Assembly: GCF_947495255.1 (NCBI RefSeq)
Contig: NZ_CANLYI010000002.1
Span: 422,518 to 486,517, forward strand
Length of the DNA stretch: 64,000 bases
Direction: 5' to 3'
From: an uncultured Winogradskyella sp.
Lineage (GTDB): Bacteria; Bacteroidota; Bacteroidia; Flavobacteriales; Flavobacteriaceae
In this document: positions 51,248 to 62,200 of the stretch, one piece after another
Numbering within the stretch: position 1 is the stretch's first letter
Layout: each line of letters starts with the position of its first letter
The notes under the pieces: model-generated
The model's database searches: none
Seen by the model: only the letters and a program-made list of their open reading frames with translations
What the model was told of the DNA's origin: nothing
Translations under genes and position numbers: made by a program

Positions 51248-52039
51248 ATGGTTTTTACAGGAGTTCTCACAAAAATGCAAACTGAATTTTCAGACCCAAT
51301 TCAATACTATTTGGTCTTTGAAAATGATTTCATACAAATGAACCAACTGTTAGACAAAACCATTAGGATTAAACTTGTTGGACACCAATGCTTAAGCTGT
51401 AGATTAGATAAGCCTATTTACAGACAAGGCTTTTGTAAAACTTGCTTTTTTGATAAACCATTAGCCGGTGATTGGATTATGAGACCAGAATTAAGTACAG
51501 CACATTTAGGTATTGAAGATAGAGACTTAGAATTTGAAAAACAAGTACAACTACAACCACACATTGTATATTTAGCGAACTCTAGCAACGTAAAAGTTGG
51601 TGTTACAAGAAAAGGCCAAGTACCAACACGTTGGATTGACCAAGGTGCACATGAAGCGATAGAAATTGTAGAAGTCCCTAACCGTTATTTAGCCGGAATT
51701 ACTGAAGTTGCACTAAAAGACCATGTTGCGGACAAAACTAACTGGCGAACCATGTTAAAAAATGATATTAAGGATGAAGATTTACTAGAATGGCGACAAA
51801 AATTAAAACAATACATTCCTGATGAAGCACAACCTTATTTTATTGAAAACAATACGGAAACACATATACATTTTCCCGTAGAACAATATCCTATAAAACC
51901 TAAAAGTCTTAATCTAAGTAAAACTCCAAATTACTCAGGAAAATTAGTTGGCATTAAAGGCCAATATTTAATTTTTGAAGACAATACGGTTTTTAATGTA
52001 CGTTCTAATGAAGGATTGGTTGTGGAATTGAGCATTTAG
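51248..52039 (+). CDS. DUF2797 family protein with Cys-rich segment
   Basis: About 263 residues are encoded from the ATG at 51248 (MVFTGVLTKMQTEF), the usual family start. An ATG 24 bp earlier is less likely. A putative zinc site is seen in CLSCRLDKPIYRQGFCKTCF. The central part (VYLANSSNVKVGVTRKGQVP, then TRWIDQGA) resembles a GIY-YIG-like core. Function is unknown. Confidence 0.75.
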   Translation: MVFTGVLTKMQTEFSDPIQYYLVFENDFIQMNQLLDKTIRIKLVGHQCLSCRLDKPIYRQGFCKTCFFDKPLAGDWIMRPELSTAHLGIEDRDLEFEKQVQLQPHIVYLANSSNVKVGVTRKGQVPTRWIDQGAHEAIEIVEVPNRYLAGITEVALKDHVADKTNWRTMLKNDIKDEDLLEWRQKLKQYIPDEAQPYFIENNTETHIHFPVEQYPIKPKSLNLSKTPNYSGKLVGIKGQYLIFEDNTVFNVRSNEGLVVELSI

Positions 52040-52113
52040 TAGTGTTTTAAATAAACTTTGTAACAAAACAAATAAACCAACTACTTATAAAGTGAACATA
52101 AGCATTATTAAAA

Positions 52114-52308
52114 ATGAAATTATTAAAGTACACACTTTTAGTTATTGGAATTTTAGGCTTGATTGCATCCATTTATAACTCCTTTTATGAGGAATCTATA
52201 ACTAACCAATTTAGAGGATTCTTATCTTCATTTCTATTAATTTTTGCTTCATTTAATTTGGATAAATTAATAGATGGAATCAAAAAGTTTAAATTCCCTA
52301 AATCTTAA
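52114..52308 (+). CDS. Small two-helix membrane protein
   Basis: This 64-residue protein has two hydrophobic segments, LLKYTLLVIGILGLIASIYN and FLSSFLLIFASFNL, joined by a short polar loop and ending in a basic tail (KKFKFPKS). It lies 74 bp after the DUF2797 gene and converges on the LytTR regulator. Not recognised; composition and start look real. Confidence 0.5.
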   Translation: MKLLKYTLLVIGILGLIASIYNSFYEESITNQFRGFLSSFLLIFASFNLDKLIDGIKKFKFPKS

Positions 52309-52311
52309 TTT

Positions 52312-53046
52312 CTACTTAAAATAAGACAACAAATCAGATTTCTTAGAAGCAGATACCAATATTTCTTTTCCGTTACTTAGTATTACACTTCCGCCTTTTC
52401 CTTTTACGTATTTTACAATTTCATTGACATTTACCAAATAGCTTTTATGTACTCTTGCAAAATTGGCTTCTGCTAGGCTTTCTTCAATATATTTTAATGT
52501 TTTACTGACAAGTTTCTTTTTGTTATTATTAAGATGAATTTCGGTGTAATTATCATCAGCCTTGCAATACATAATGTCTGCTGTTTCTATTACTTCAAAA
52601 CCATCTTGCTGCGGAATAGTAATTTTTCCATTAACCGAGTTTGTCTTTGGAACTAAAACCTGATCCTGTAACGCATCTTCCTTTGTTCTAATTTCTGTAA
52701 CATAATCAACAGCTTTTATTAACTCATCAATAGAAATCGGTTTCATTAAATAGTAAGAAGCATGTGCATTTAAAGCATCAATGGCATAATGGTTATATGC
52801 GGTTACAAATATGGTTTCAAAATTAATATCATCTACTTGATCTAATAAATCAAAGGCATTTCCATAAGGCATTTCTACATCTAAAAACACAACATCTAAA
52901 TCATTGTTTTTGATTAGAACTAAAGCTTCTTCAACATTTGCAGCTTCTCCTAAAATTGAAATATTTGGGCAATATTTAGTCAGATAATTTCTAAGAATTA
53001 GTCTACTATTTTCTTCGTCTTCTACTATTATGGCTTTTAATTTCAT
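52312..53046 (-). CDS. LytTR-family response regulator
   Basis: In this 244-residue protein the receiver domain (1 to about 120) has the acidic pair in IIVEDEENSR, the phospho-acceptor Asp56 in VVFLDVEMP and the Lys in YLMKPISI. A LytTR DNA-binding domain occupies about 145-244 (YCKADDNYTEIHLNN, then FARVHKSYLVNVNEIVKYVK). It is 2 bp downstream of the sensor kinase gene and forms its cognate partner. Confidence 0.93.
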   Translation of the reverse strand: MKLKAIIVEDEENSRLILRNYLTKYCPNISILGEAANVEEALVLIKNNDLDVVFLDVEMPYGNAFDLLDQVDDINFETIFVTAYNHYAIDALNAHASYYLMKPISIDELIKAVDYVTEIRTKEDALQDQVLVPKTNSVNGKITIPQQDGFEVIETADIMYCKADDNYTEIHLNNNKKKLVSKTLKYIEESLAEANFARVHKSYLVNVNEIVKYVKGKGGSVILSNGKEILVSASKKSDLLSYFK

Positions 53047-53048
53047 AA

Positions 53049-55244
53049 TTAATCTTTTTTTAATGTCACAACAACCTTAGTACCTGCATCTTCTAAATCT
53101 TGAAAATCTGCAATAGTAACATCTACTTTATCTTTATACATTTCATTCAAAATAGCAACACGCTTTTTAATGTTGTTCATACCTTTTGAATTTTGCTTTT
53201 TCTGATGATCCGTTTTTAAAGCTTTAGAACGCTCTCTTCCTATACCATCATCCGAAATAGTAATGGTTATCTCATCTTTAGTTTTTGGTTGAATATTAAT
53301 ATTTAAATGCCCTTTTTCGGTTTTATAACGCAAACCATGCCAAACCGCATTTTCTATATAAGGTTGTAATAACATTGGTGGAATCTGAAATTCTTCAACA
53401 TCAATAGTTTCATCCACATCTATAGAATAATCAAATTTATCTTGAAATCTAAAATGTTCGAGCTTGGTATATAAATTTAGCAATTCAATTTCCTTTTTAA
53501 GCGGAATAAAATCTTCTTCGCTATTTTCTAGAACAGCTCTCATTAATTTAGAAAAATCCGTTAAATATTTATTTGCTGTGCGTTCGTCATTAGTAGCAAT
53601 AAATGTATTTACAGAATTTAAAGCATTAAAGATAAAGTGCGGATTCATTTGACTTCTTAAAGATTTTAAAGCCAATAAATTATTTGCCAAACGTTGTTGT
53701 TTAATGTATTTAAACATTAGATACCCTGTAATTAAAAGCAATACCAAACCACCTATTAAACTGTAAATAATGAGTTGCTGACTTTTATTTCGTTCTTGCG
53801 TTAACTCATAAGTACTTTTAGATAACGCTCTATCGCTTTCTAAAGATGTAATTCTACTTTGTTGCTCTGCTATACTTCTACTAGCACGTGCTGCTCTTGA
53901 AATTTCTTGTATTTTTTTTGCATATAACTCGTCAACAACATTTTTATATTCGTCATTATACTCTATTGCTTTTTCTGTGTTTCCGGATTTTAAATGTGCT
54001 TCAGACAATTTACGTGTCGCATCTAATTTTACATCTAAATCTTCTTTTTCGTCGGCTTCTTCTCTACTCTTTTCGTAATAAGGAATAGCACTTTCTAAAT
54101 CATTTTGAAGATAATAAGCATTACCAATTTTATAATTTTGTTTTTGTGTTGTTATGGGACTTTCATTAGCAATAACAGAATCTCTCTCAATATCCTTTAT
54201 GCCTTCAATAGCTTGTTTTCTTAAAACAATTTCGTCGTCGTAATCTGCATTGATACTATTAAATTCTGCAACCTTTACTTGCTCTTCAACAGCACGTTTT
54301 TTGTTTTCATTCTTAGCTAAATTCAACGAATTACTAAAAAGTAATTTCGCTTTATTCGTTTGCCCTTGATCACTATAAACTTGTGCCATTTTAGAGTTTA
54401 AATCTGTGACTTTGGGAGCTATTAAGTGTTTATTAGCCACTTTTAATCCGTCTTCGTACGCTTTTATCGCTTTGGCATAATCCTTCAAATTTACGTAAGT
54501 ATCTCCAAGACCTTCAAACCAAACCGTTTTTTGATAATTAGACAAGTCCTTTTCGTCAATCTGTTGGTAAGTTGAAAGACTTGTATTAAAATCACCATCA
54601 TTTCTATAAGCTTCAGCCAATTTTAGCTTTGCAGAAGCCGTTGATGCATTTTGTAAACTTATTTTAAAGGCCGAAATAGCTAAGTCATATTGTTTCCAAT
54701 ACACATAAACGTCTCCCAACAACTCATGTGCCTGTGCACTTTGCTCCGCATTAATCTCTACATTTAAAGCATTTCCAATAAACTTTATACTCTTTTCTGC
54801 ATCTTTCTTTAAATAGACATCTGCAGAATCTATCATCTCGTTAAACCGCTTAAAATCGCTCGACAGTCTTTTACTTCTACCATTTTGTTTGGCATCAATA
54901 ACTTCTATGGTAATACGCTCATCTGATGTTACTGTATAATAGATGGTTTCAAAATCATTATGACTAATAATTAGTTCATCTCCAATTTTAACTTCCAAAT
55001 TAAAGGTACCATCTGCAAAGGTTCGTGTATATCGTCCGCCATTTACTACAATCTCAACATTTTTATAAGGTGTGTACGATTCTTTTTCATACACAGAACC
55101 TCTAATAGTAAACACAGCAGTGTTATTAGAAGCTCTATTATCTAGTCTTTCTTGTTGTGCGAAGGATAAAAACCCAACGAACCAGAACAGTAATAGAAAA
55201 CAATATGATTTAAAAAATTTCACGTAACATTTTATTTGTTGCAC
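53049..55244 (-). CDS. LytS-type sensor histidine kinase with TPR sensor region
   Basis: This 731-residue protein has a signal/anchor segment (LLLFWFVGFLSFAQ). A carboxypeptidase-regulatory-like beta-sandwich (about 45-110, TIRGSVYEKESYTPYKNVEI) is followed by an array of TPR helices (about 160-440). A coiled coil and a membrane helix (LIIYSLIGGLVLLLITGYLM) follow. The His-kinase core has the phospho-His in LRSQMNPHFIFNALNSVN and an ATPase domain with ENAVWHGLRY and ISDDGIGRERS. The signal is unknown. Its gene is divergent from the three-gene secreted cluster at 55438, which is a candidate target. Confidence 0.92.
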   Translation of the reverse strand: MQQIKCYVKFFKSYCFLLLFWFVGFLSFAQQERLDNRASNNTAVFTIRGSVYEKESYTPYKNVEIVVNGGRYTRTFADGTFNLEVKIGDELIISHNDFETIYYTVTSDERITIEVIDAKQNGRSKRLSSDFKRFNEMIDSADVYLKKDAEKSIKFIGNALNVEINAEQSAQAHELLGDVYVYWKQYDLAISAFKISLQNASTASAKLKLAEAYRNDGDFNTSLSTYQQIDEKDLSNYQKTVWFEGLGDTYVNLKDYAKAIKAYEDGLKVANKHLIAPKVTDLNSKMAQVYSDQGQTNKAKLLFSNSLNLAKNENKKRAVEEQVKVAEFNSINADYDDEIVLRKQAIEGIKDIERDSVIANESPITTQKQNYKIGNAYYLQNDLESAIPYYEKSREEADEKEDLDVKLDATRKLSEAHLKSGNTEKAIEYNDEYKNVVDELYAKKIQEISRAARASRSIAEQQSRITSLESDRALSKSTYELTQERNKSQQLIIYSLIGGLVLLLITGYLMFKYIKQQRLANNLLALKSLRSQMNPHFIFNALNSVNTFIATNDERTANKYLTDFSKLMRAVLENSEEDFIPLKKEIELLNLYTKLEHFRFQDKFDYSIDVDETIDVEEFQIPPMLLQPYIENAVWHGLRYKTEKGHLNINIQPKTKDEITITISDDGIGRERSKALKTDHQKKQNSKGMNNIKKRVAILNEMYKDKVDVTIADFQDLEDAGTKVVVTLKKD

Positions 55245-55437
55245 TAAACTTACATACTTTATTTGGTTTCAAAAAATGGGTATTGTAGAATCGAGTTCAT
55301 TTTCACCATTAAAAAGCCACTTATACTAAAATACGAGTCAGGTTTACTCATCTAAAGGACTACTTCACTCATTCTGGTTTTATTTCAATGTTTTTTCGGC
55401 AGAGCTTTACCAACGAATCAAAAAACAACAATGAATT

Positions 55438-56469
55438 ATGAAAACAATCAATTTAGGTATAGTACTAATACTCTTATTTAGTATAAATCTTTCAGCACAA
55501 CACAGAGGAAACTATAATGAAATTACCCAAGATATTTCGAGGCAAAATATTTTATCTTCTGGAAACGCCCAAATTTACAACCCAACCGTTCAGCACCAAA
55601 TTAACAAAACGCTTTATCCAAGTAATGTTTTGACTGTTGATGTAAAAGCACTTCAAAATGTTAGTGCAACAACTTACACAGCTATTTTTAACGTGTCTCA
55701 AATGGGTCCTTCTGCAGAAAAAACGAATCAATTAATGAAGGAACGTATTGATAGTATTAAACGCCGTTTAAACGCTAAAAGGATTACTCAAAAAGATATT
55801 GCTATTGATGTGATTTCTTTTATTCCTATTTATGAAGTTGAAGTCACTAAGAAACTATTCAGTAAAACGTATTCTGAAGTGCCTAAGGGATTTGAATTGC
55901 AACAGAACATTCATATACAATTCTCAAAAACAAATCAGTATGAAGCCATTTTAGAAGCTTGTGCACAAAATGAAGTTTATAATTTAGTTAAGGTCGATTA
56001 TTATATTGAAAACATACAGGAGGTTTATAAAAATCTTCAAAATGAATTATTAAAACTTATAGAAGAGAAAAAAAGTTATTATAAAGCTCTAGGCTTTAAC
56101 ATGGCTAATTATGATGTTGCCATTGCAGATGATAAATACTGTTATTTCCCAAAAGATTTCTACCAGAGCTACCAAGCCTATAACAGTACTTCTGTTGAAG
56201 CTTTAAGCAAAAACAAAGGCGTAACAACAGTAAAAAAACAAACTTCTTATTATTATCAACCACTTACTTACGAAACTTATGATGTGGTTGTTAATCCGTC
56301 TATTTTAGAACCGGTTGTCCAAATAGGCATGAACATAAAACTCGTATTCACTCCAAAACCAAAAGAACAAAAACCAACACCTGTTGTTGAAACAAAAATA
56401 GACCACAAATATTATGTGATATCTCCAAACGGAGCTATTGACGTAAAAGAATTAAATACTAAAAATTAG
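55438..56469 (+). CDS. Secreted SIMPL (DUF541)-like protein
   Basis: This 343-residue protein has a signal peptide (ending SINLSAQ). The central part (ATTYTAIFNVSQMGPSAEKT, then MKERIDSIKRRLNAKRITQK with DIAIDVISFIPIYE) has the SIMPL pattern. A C-terminal Tyr-rich part (SYYYQPLTYETYDVVV) follows. First of three closely spaced genes (5-bp gap) divergent from the histidine kinase gene. Function unknown. Confidence 0.65.
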   Translation: MKTINLGIVLILLFSINLSAQHRGNYNEITQDISRQNILSSGNAQIYNPTVQHQINKTLYPSNVLTVDVKALQNVSATTYTAIFNVSQMGPSAEKTNQLMKERIDSIKRRLNAKRITQKDIAIDVISFIPIYEVEVTKKLFSKTYSEVPKGFELQQNIHIQFSKTNQYEAILEACAQNEVYNLVKVDYYIENIQEVYKNLQNELLKLIEEKKSYYKALGFNMANYDVAIADDKYCYFPKDFYQSYQAYNSTSVEALSKNKGVTTVKKQTSYYYQPLTYETYDVVVNPSILEPVVQIGMNIKLVFTPKPKEQKPTPVVETKIDHKYYVISPNGAIDVKELNTKN

Positions 56470-56474
56470 AAATT

Positions 56475-56996
56475 ATGATAAAACTAAAAATAATTTCAAT
56501 CTACGTTATTCTCATATTTTCAATAAGCTTAAGCTTTGCCCAAAACAAACAAAATTTAGTAACTAAAAAAGTCAATTACGACGGGTTTGTAACACTAAGC
56601 GATAGTCTAAGAACTTATAGAGAAGCTAGATTGATAGACGAAGCTACTTTTAATATCTACAGACTAGAATCTAACACCATAATTTTGGATACAAGATCTA
56701 AAAAAGCTTTTGATGAAATACATATTAAAGGTGCAATACATTTAAATTTTTCAGATTTTACCGAAGCGAATTTAAAATCTATAATTCCAGATAACAAAAC
56801 AAGAATCTTAATTTATTGTAACAATAATTTTGAGAGTCAGAAGCCTTCACTTTTTGATAAATCAGTTAGACTCGCTTTAAACATCCCAACATTTATAAAT
56901 CTTTATGGCTATGATTATAAGAACATTTATGAGCTAGAAGACTATTTAAAAGAAGAAGAAACCATAATTCCATTGATTACAAACGACAAAAAATAA
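56475..56996 (+). CDS. Secreted rhodanese-like protein
   Basis: This 173-residue protein has a signal peptide (ending SLSFAQ). A single rhodanese fold is visible: TIILDTRSKKAFDEIHIKGA, INLNFSDF-like strand, and the active-site loop with Cys in RILIYCNNNFESQ. The loop is longer than in classical sulfurtransferases, so activity is uncertain. Middle gene of the cluster, with 5- and 7-bp gaps to its neighbours. Confidence 0.75.
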   Translation: MIKLKIISIYVILIFSISLSFAQNKQNLVTKKVNYDGFVTLSDSLRTYREARLIDEATFNIYRLESNTIILDTRSKKAFDEIHIKGAIHLNFSDFTEANLKSIIPDNKTRILIYCNNNFESQKPSLFDKSVRLALNIPTFINLYGYDYKNIYELEDYLKEEETIIPLITNDKK

Positions 56997-57003
56997 ATTG
57001 ATT

Positions 57004-58173
57004 ATGAAAACACATTTTAAACCTTTAGTCTTAGCATTAAGCCTTACAACATTAATGGCTTGTAATGCAAATAACAAAAAACCAAATCCGTCAACTGAAT
57101 TAATTGCAGAAACTGTGATTAATACAAACTCTAAAGAAAACCAACCCCAAATTAAAGTTGCGCTTCTACTAGATACTAGTAATAGTATGGACGGTTTAAT
57201 AGACCAAGCCAAAGCACAACTTTGGAAGATTGTAAATGAATTATCTTATGCAAAATGCGAAGGTGACAGTCCTAATCTAAAAATTGCATTATACGAATAT
57301 GGAAATGATAACCTTAATGCAGAAGAAGGCTACCTCAGGCAGGTTATTGCTTTTAGTGACGATTTGGACGAAATTTCAAAATCATTATTCTCTTTAACTA
57401 CAAATGGTGGAAATGAATTCTGTGGAAAGGTTATTAAAACTGCACTGAACCAATTAGAATGGGGAACAAGTAAAGAAGATTTAAAGTTAATATTCATAGC
57501 AGGAAATGAGCCTTACTCACAAGGAAATGTGAGTTATAAGGATGCTTCTAAACTAGCACACCAAAATGGTGTCACTGTAAACACTATTTTTTGTGGCGAT
57601 TATAATCAAGGTATCTCTGCATATTGGAAAGATGGTGCAGATTTAACCCACGGAAATTATATGGCAATAAATCACAATGAAGCAACCGTACACGTTGCCT
57701 CTCCATATGATGATAAAATTTTAGAACTCAATGAAAAATTGAATAAAACGTATGTTGCTTATGGTAATGCTGGTAGAAAAAAACTAGAAATGCAAGCAGA
57801 GCAAGATATCAATGCTATGAGTTATAATAAAGCTAATGCCGTAAGTAGAACAGTTAGCAAAAGTTCCCGTTTATATAAAAACAGTTCTTGGGATTTAGTA
57901 GATGCGGGAAAAGAAGAGGATTTTTCTTATGATGAATTAGATGAAAAAGAATTACCAGAAGAATTAAAAGGAAAGTCTAAAGATGAAATTAAAACTTATG
58001 TTGAAAAGAAAGCTAAGACTAGAGAAAAACTTCAAAATGAAATTGAAGCTTTAAATATAAAACGACGCAATTATGTAGCGAAGCAAAATACTGATAACAC
58101 TAACAGTTTAGAAAATGCAATGCTTAAAGCGTTAAAATCACAAGCTGAAAAGAAAAACTACAAATGGGAATAA
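57004..58173 (+). CDS. VWA-domain lipoprotein
   Basis: About 389 residues are encoded from the ATG at 57004; the in-frame TTG at 56998 is not needed. The lipobox ends in LTTLMAC. A von Willebrand A domain with the metal site DTSNSMD (DxSxS) follows, then a charged coiled-coil end (ELPEELKGKSKDEIKTYVEK, then KTREKLQNEIEALNIKRRN). It probably binds a protein partner through a divalent metal in the periplasm or at the surface. Third gene of the cluster, ended by a two-way terminator. Confidence 0.82.
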   Translation: MKTHFKPLVLALSLTTLMACNANNKKPNPSTELIAETVINTNSKENQPQIKVALLLDTSNSMDGLIDQAKAQLWKIVNELSYAKCEGDSPNLKIALYEYGNDNLNAEEGYLRQVIAFSDDLDEISKSLFSLTTNGGNEFCGKVIKTALNQLEWGTSKEDLKLIFIAGNEPYSQGNVSYKDASKLAHQNGVTVNTIFCGDYNQGISAYWKDGADLTHGNYMAINHNEATVHVASPYDDKILELNEKLNKTYVAYGNAGRKKLEMQAEQDINAMSYNKANAVSRTVSKSSRLYKNSSWDLVDAGKEEDFSYDELDEKELPEELKGKSKDEIKTYVEKKAKTREKLQNEIEALNIKRRNYVAKQNTDNTNSLENAMLKALKSQAEKKNYKWE

Positions 58174-58185
58174 TTTAAAACAAGA

Positions 58186-58216
58186 AAAAGGCTCAATTTT
58201 CATTGAGCCTTTTTTA
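58186..58216. terminator. Two-way terminator between VWA and porP/sprF genes
   Basis: AAAAAGGCTCAAT and ATTGAGCCTTTTT form a stem around a TTTC loop, with A and T runs on both sides, between convergent genes. Confidence 0.85.
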
Positions 58217-58230
58217 ATATTGTTATATCA

Positions 58231-59244
58231 TTAGTTAATTGCAGGACAATTACACTCATACTTCTCTCTTCTACAGTTAAAGTTGAAACCTAAAGTAAAC
58301 TGATGAAAACCACCTGTATTAAAATTCACTGTATTAGCTTGATAAGAATATGTATAAGCAAATACAAAGTTGTTATAATCTATTCCTATAAACGGAGTTA
58401 CATATTGTAATTTTTGACTGCTTACACCAGCTCCATCTTGAAACTGAGCGCCATCTAAACTACGTCTATAAGATAATCCACCCCAAACTTTACCAAAATC
58501 CATTTCTTTATAAACCTTTCCGTTAATGTCAATAGAAGATTCTTCTGTTGCATCCCTATACATATACATTATAGAAGGTTCATAGCTCCACTCGCTACCA
58601 AACTTACTAAAAGTATATCCAGAAGAAAGCAAATAAGTTCTTAAGTTTTTAAATTCAAACTCTCCATTTTGATTATAATTTACGCCAGAATTATCTAAAA
58701 TATTTTTAGCAGTAAAGTGAGCATAAAAATCTACAAAATGATAAGAGAAACCAAAGTCAATATTAAAATTAGTCGCGCTTTGTTCTATACCAGCAACAGC
58801 TGTATCAAACTCACCAGGCGCTAACCAACTTGTTTCATCTAACTTATATTGTAAAAATCCAGCACTTATACCAAATGATAGCATATTTAAATCGATCTCA
58901 TTTCTAGAGAACATTAAGTGGTAAGCAAAAGTTGCATAACCACCAACGGTTGAGTGGTAACCATTGGCATCATTAAACAAAACACCACCAAGAGCTACAG
59001 GAGAATCTCCTAGTCTGCCATTCATACTCAATGTTTGCAAGCTAGGCGCATCATCAACACCAAACCATTGCTGCCTTGCTGTTAACCTTATTTTAGCACA
59101 ATTTGCAACACCAGCCATTGACGGGTGAATTAAGTAATAATTGTCTGTTAAATAATCTGAATAAATAGGGATACCTTCTTGAGCAAAACCGAAATTTGCT
59201 ACCAAGGATATTAAGGCTACTAAACAATACTTTTTTAATTTCAT
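58231..59244 (-). CDS. T9SS outer-membrane protein, PorP/SprF family
   Basis: This 337-residue protein has a signal peptide (ending VANFGFAQ). The family start is QEGIPIYSDYLTDNYYLIHP, then SMAGVANCAKIRLTARQQW, followed by barrel strands (NRRSLDG-like SYRRSLDGAQF, FIGIDYNNFVFAYTYSY). Members next to a large protein with a type B sorting domain are thought to help its secretion or surface attachment. It lies 7 bp after the giant gene and is likely in one operon with it. Confidence 0.92.
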   Translation of the reverse strand: MKLKKYCLVALISLVANFGFAQEGIPIYSDYLTDNYYLIHPSMAGVANCAKIRLTARQQWFGVDDAPSLQTLSMNGRLGDSPVALGGVLFNDANGYHSTVGGYATFAYHLMFSRNEIDLNMLSFGISAGFLQYKLDETSWLAPGEFDTAVAGIEQSATNFNIDFGFSYHFVDFYAHFTAKNILDNSGVNYNQNGEFEFKNLRTYLLSSGYTFSKFGSEWSYEPSIMYMYRDATEESSIDINGKVYKEMDFGKVWGGLSYRRSLDGAQFQDGAGVSSQKLQYVTPFIGIDYNNFVFAYTYSYQANTVNFNTGGFHQFTLGFNFNCRREKYECNCPAIN

Positions 59245-59251
59245 ATTTTTC

Positions 59252-62200
59252 TTATCGTTTCAAGGTAAAATGGGCTTTAAATTCTTTACGTATATCTGTT
59301 CCTGGTTCGTCGTACTCTACTGTAAACCAGTAGTCACTTGTTGGCATTCTATTGCCATTAAACGTTCCATCCCAACCGCTTCCTTCTGGACTCAATTGCT
59401 TTAACAACTTTCCGTATCTGTCAAATATATAAATTTTTGCATTACTTCCAATACCTGCGATGTTCCAAGTTTCGTTAAATCCATCTCCATTAGGTGTAAA
59501 ATACAATGGATAATCTACGATAAACGTCGTAGCACTCTCACTTCCACAGCCATTCTTGTCTCTAGCTACTATCTCATGCTCACCTGAAGAAACATTACTA
59601 AATATAAGTTCATCTTGCCATGGTCCGCCATCTAAACTAAACTCATACTCTCCGATCTCATCTCCTAACACTACTTGTAGAACGTGATTTTCTGCAAAAG
59701 CTTGTGTTAATTGTTCTATTGTTAAACTTGGTGGCTCACTTTCTGTGACTAGAGTGTCATCTGTATTTTCACAACCTGTGATTAGATTTGTTATCGTTAC
59801 ACCATAAATTCCACCTGCTGTTGGCATTAATGTCGCTTCTGTTGCTCCTGTTATGTCTACACCTTCATAAGTCCATACAAAACTATAATCTGATGTTGAC
59901 AAGAATGTATCTATTACTAATGGGTCTAATATTTCAGAGCCATTGGTGTTTATACATAAAATGTATTCATCGTCTAAATCAAATTCTGGTAATGGATTCA
60001 CTTCTAAACTGACTTCTGCTATCGCGTAACATACTGAGGTATCATTTCCGGTTACGACATCTGGTGTGTCATTATCTACTCGTCCATATATCACTTGTGG
60101 GTTAACCACATTTTCATACAACGTTGGTAATGGGTTCACCTTTAAGTTAGCGTCTTCTAGTGTTGCATAGTAAGTCACCACATAGTTCGTTGCATCTTGA
60201 CCGTCTAACACAAAAATGTCTTGGCTTGTTAAATCAAACTGAACACTATCATTAGTCGTATCTCCATCGGTTTCCATGTTGTCATCACATAGCTCGTAAA
60301 CGATAACATCCTCTTCTGCTCTAGCTCCTTCTTGTACTTCTATATTAAATACTTGGGTACTGATTGCACAACCTGTTACGTTATTTGTAATTCTTACATA
60401 AATTGGCTGTGGGTTACTGATGCTATTAGTGTATGGACTTACTAAAGCGTTTACACCATCTTGGGCATCTATTAAGGCTTCATGATAAGTCACTATAAAT
60501 TGTGTGGCATCTTGTCCGTTTAAGACTTCAGCATCTTTGGTGGTTAAATCAAAGCTATCTATGCCATCTGTATTGAGTTCACATTGTATAAAATCGGTTA
60601 CTGCTACAACCTCTGGTAATGGATGTACCATAATTGTAAAGTCTACTAGTGCATAACAACCTGTGATATCATTGGTTACTCTTACATAAATCGTTTGCTC
60701 TGGTGTTGCTGTATTACTGTAAGCAGTTGGGTCTACTATAGCATTGGTGCCTGCATCGGCATCATCTGCTGTTTCGTAGTAACTTGCTGTTACATTGGCT
60801 TCGCCATTTAAAAGCAATACTTCATTTTCTGTTAAATCAAAAAGCTCTACGCCATCACCTGCATTATCATTATCACATAATTCTATATTAGGTAATACTA
60901 AGGTTGGTGTTGGATTGGGTTGTACTCGTATCGTTAAGGTCACCATATCCGTACAACCTGTGTTAGTATCTGTAACTACAGCATATAAAGTCTGTGGATT
61001 AGCTACTGCACCATTTACACTTGTGTTAGTGTATTGTGTTGGATCTGGAATGACATTTAGCTGTGCTTCCGCATCTAGCTGTGTCTCATAATAGGCTACA
61101 GACCAACTTCCGTTACCGCCTGTGATTTCAATATCTTTTACCGTTAAATCAAAAACAGTGATTTCATCGCCTGGTACTTCTCCTAAATCATCACAGGTAT
61201 TTAATTGTGTCGGTTGAATCGCTACTGGTGGTAGAGATACACTCAACTCAAAGCTTCCCGTATCTTGACAACTTGTTATTGGGTCATATAAACGTACATA
61301 GAGTGTTTGTGGGTTTACAGTGTTGGTATAGTTACCAACGTTGATAATTGGATTATCACCTGCTTCTGCGTCTGCTAAACTCACATGGTATGTTAAAATA
61401 ACATCTGCTGGATTTTGTCCGTTAAGAATTTCTGTGTCTTTTGTTGTTAAGTCAAACGCTGCAAAACCATTACTATCTGTATCACAAATAACATAAGACT
61501 CTATTGCTGTTGGCACTTCTGGTGCTGGATGCACTATAAGCTCTAGCCTATTTGTCGTTAAACTATAACAACCGGTTAATGTATTTTCTGAACGTACATA
61601 TAAAAATTGATTGTTCGCTACGATATTTGTATAAGGACTAGTAAGCGAATTGTCTCCTGTCTCTGCATCAATCTGTGTCTCGTGATAGGTAATGACAACA
61701 TTTGGCTCACTGTTGGTGATTGCGATGGTACGTTGTTCTAAATCAAATGCTCCAAAACCATCATTATCATCATCACAAACTTCTATAGCTTCTGGACTCG
61801 CCTCTGGTGATGGTATAGGGTTAACACGTAACGTTACGGTTACTGTATTATAACAACCTGTGATATCGTTTTGTGCACGTACAAAAATAGTTTGTGCATT
61901 ACTCGTATTAACGTATGGACTTGCGATTGAATTTATTGCATCATCTGCATCGGCTTGTGTTTCGTAATACGTTAAGGTAATACCTGTTTGACCATTTAAA
62001 ATCTCTGCATTAGCATCTTCTAATGTAAAGCCTTCTTGCTCATCTCCTGGATTATTAACATCACACAACTCTATTGGTGCTGGTGTCACTAAAACTGGTA
62101 ATGGATTTACTATTAATTCTAAGCTGGTTAGCTTATAACAACCTTCTACGGTCATATTATCTTCTACTCTAATCCATAGGATTTGACTAAAAGGATCCGT

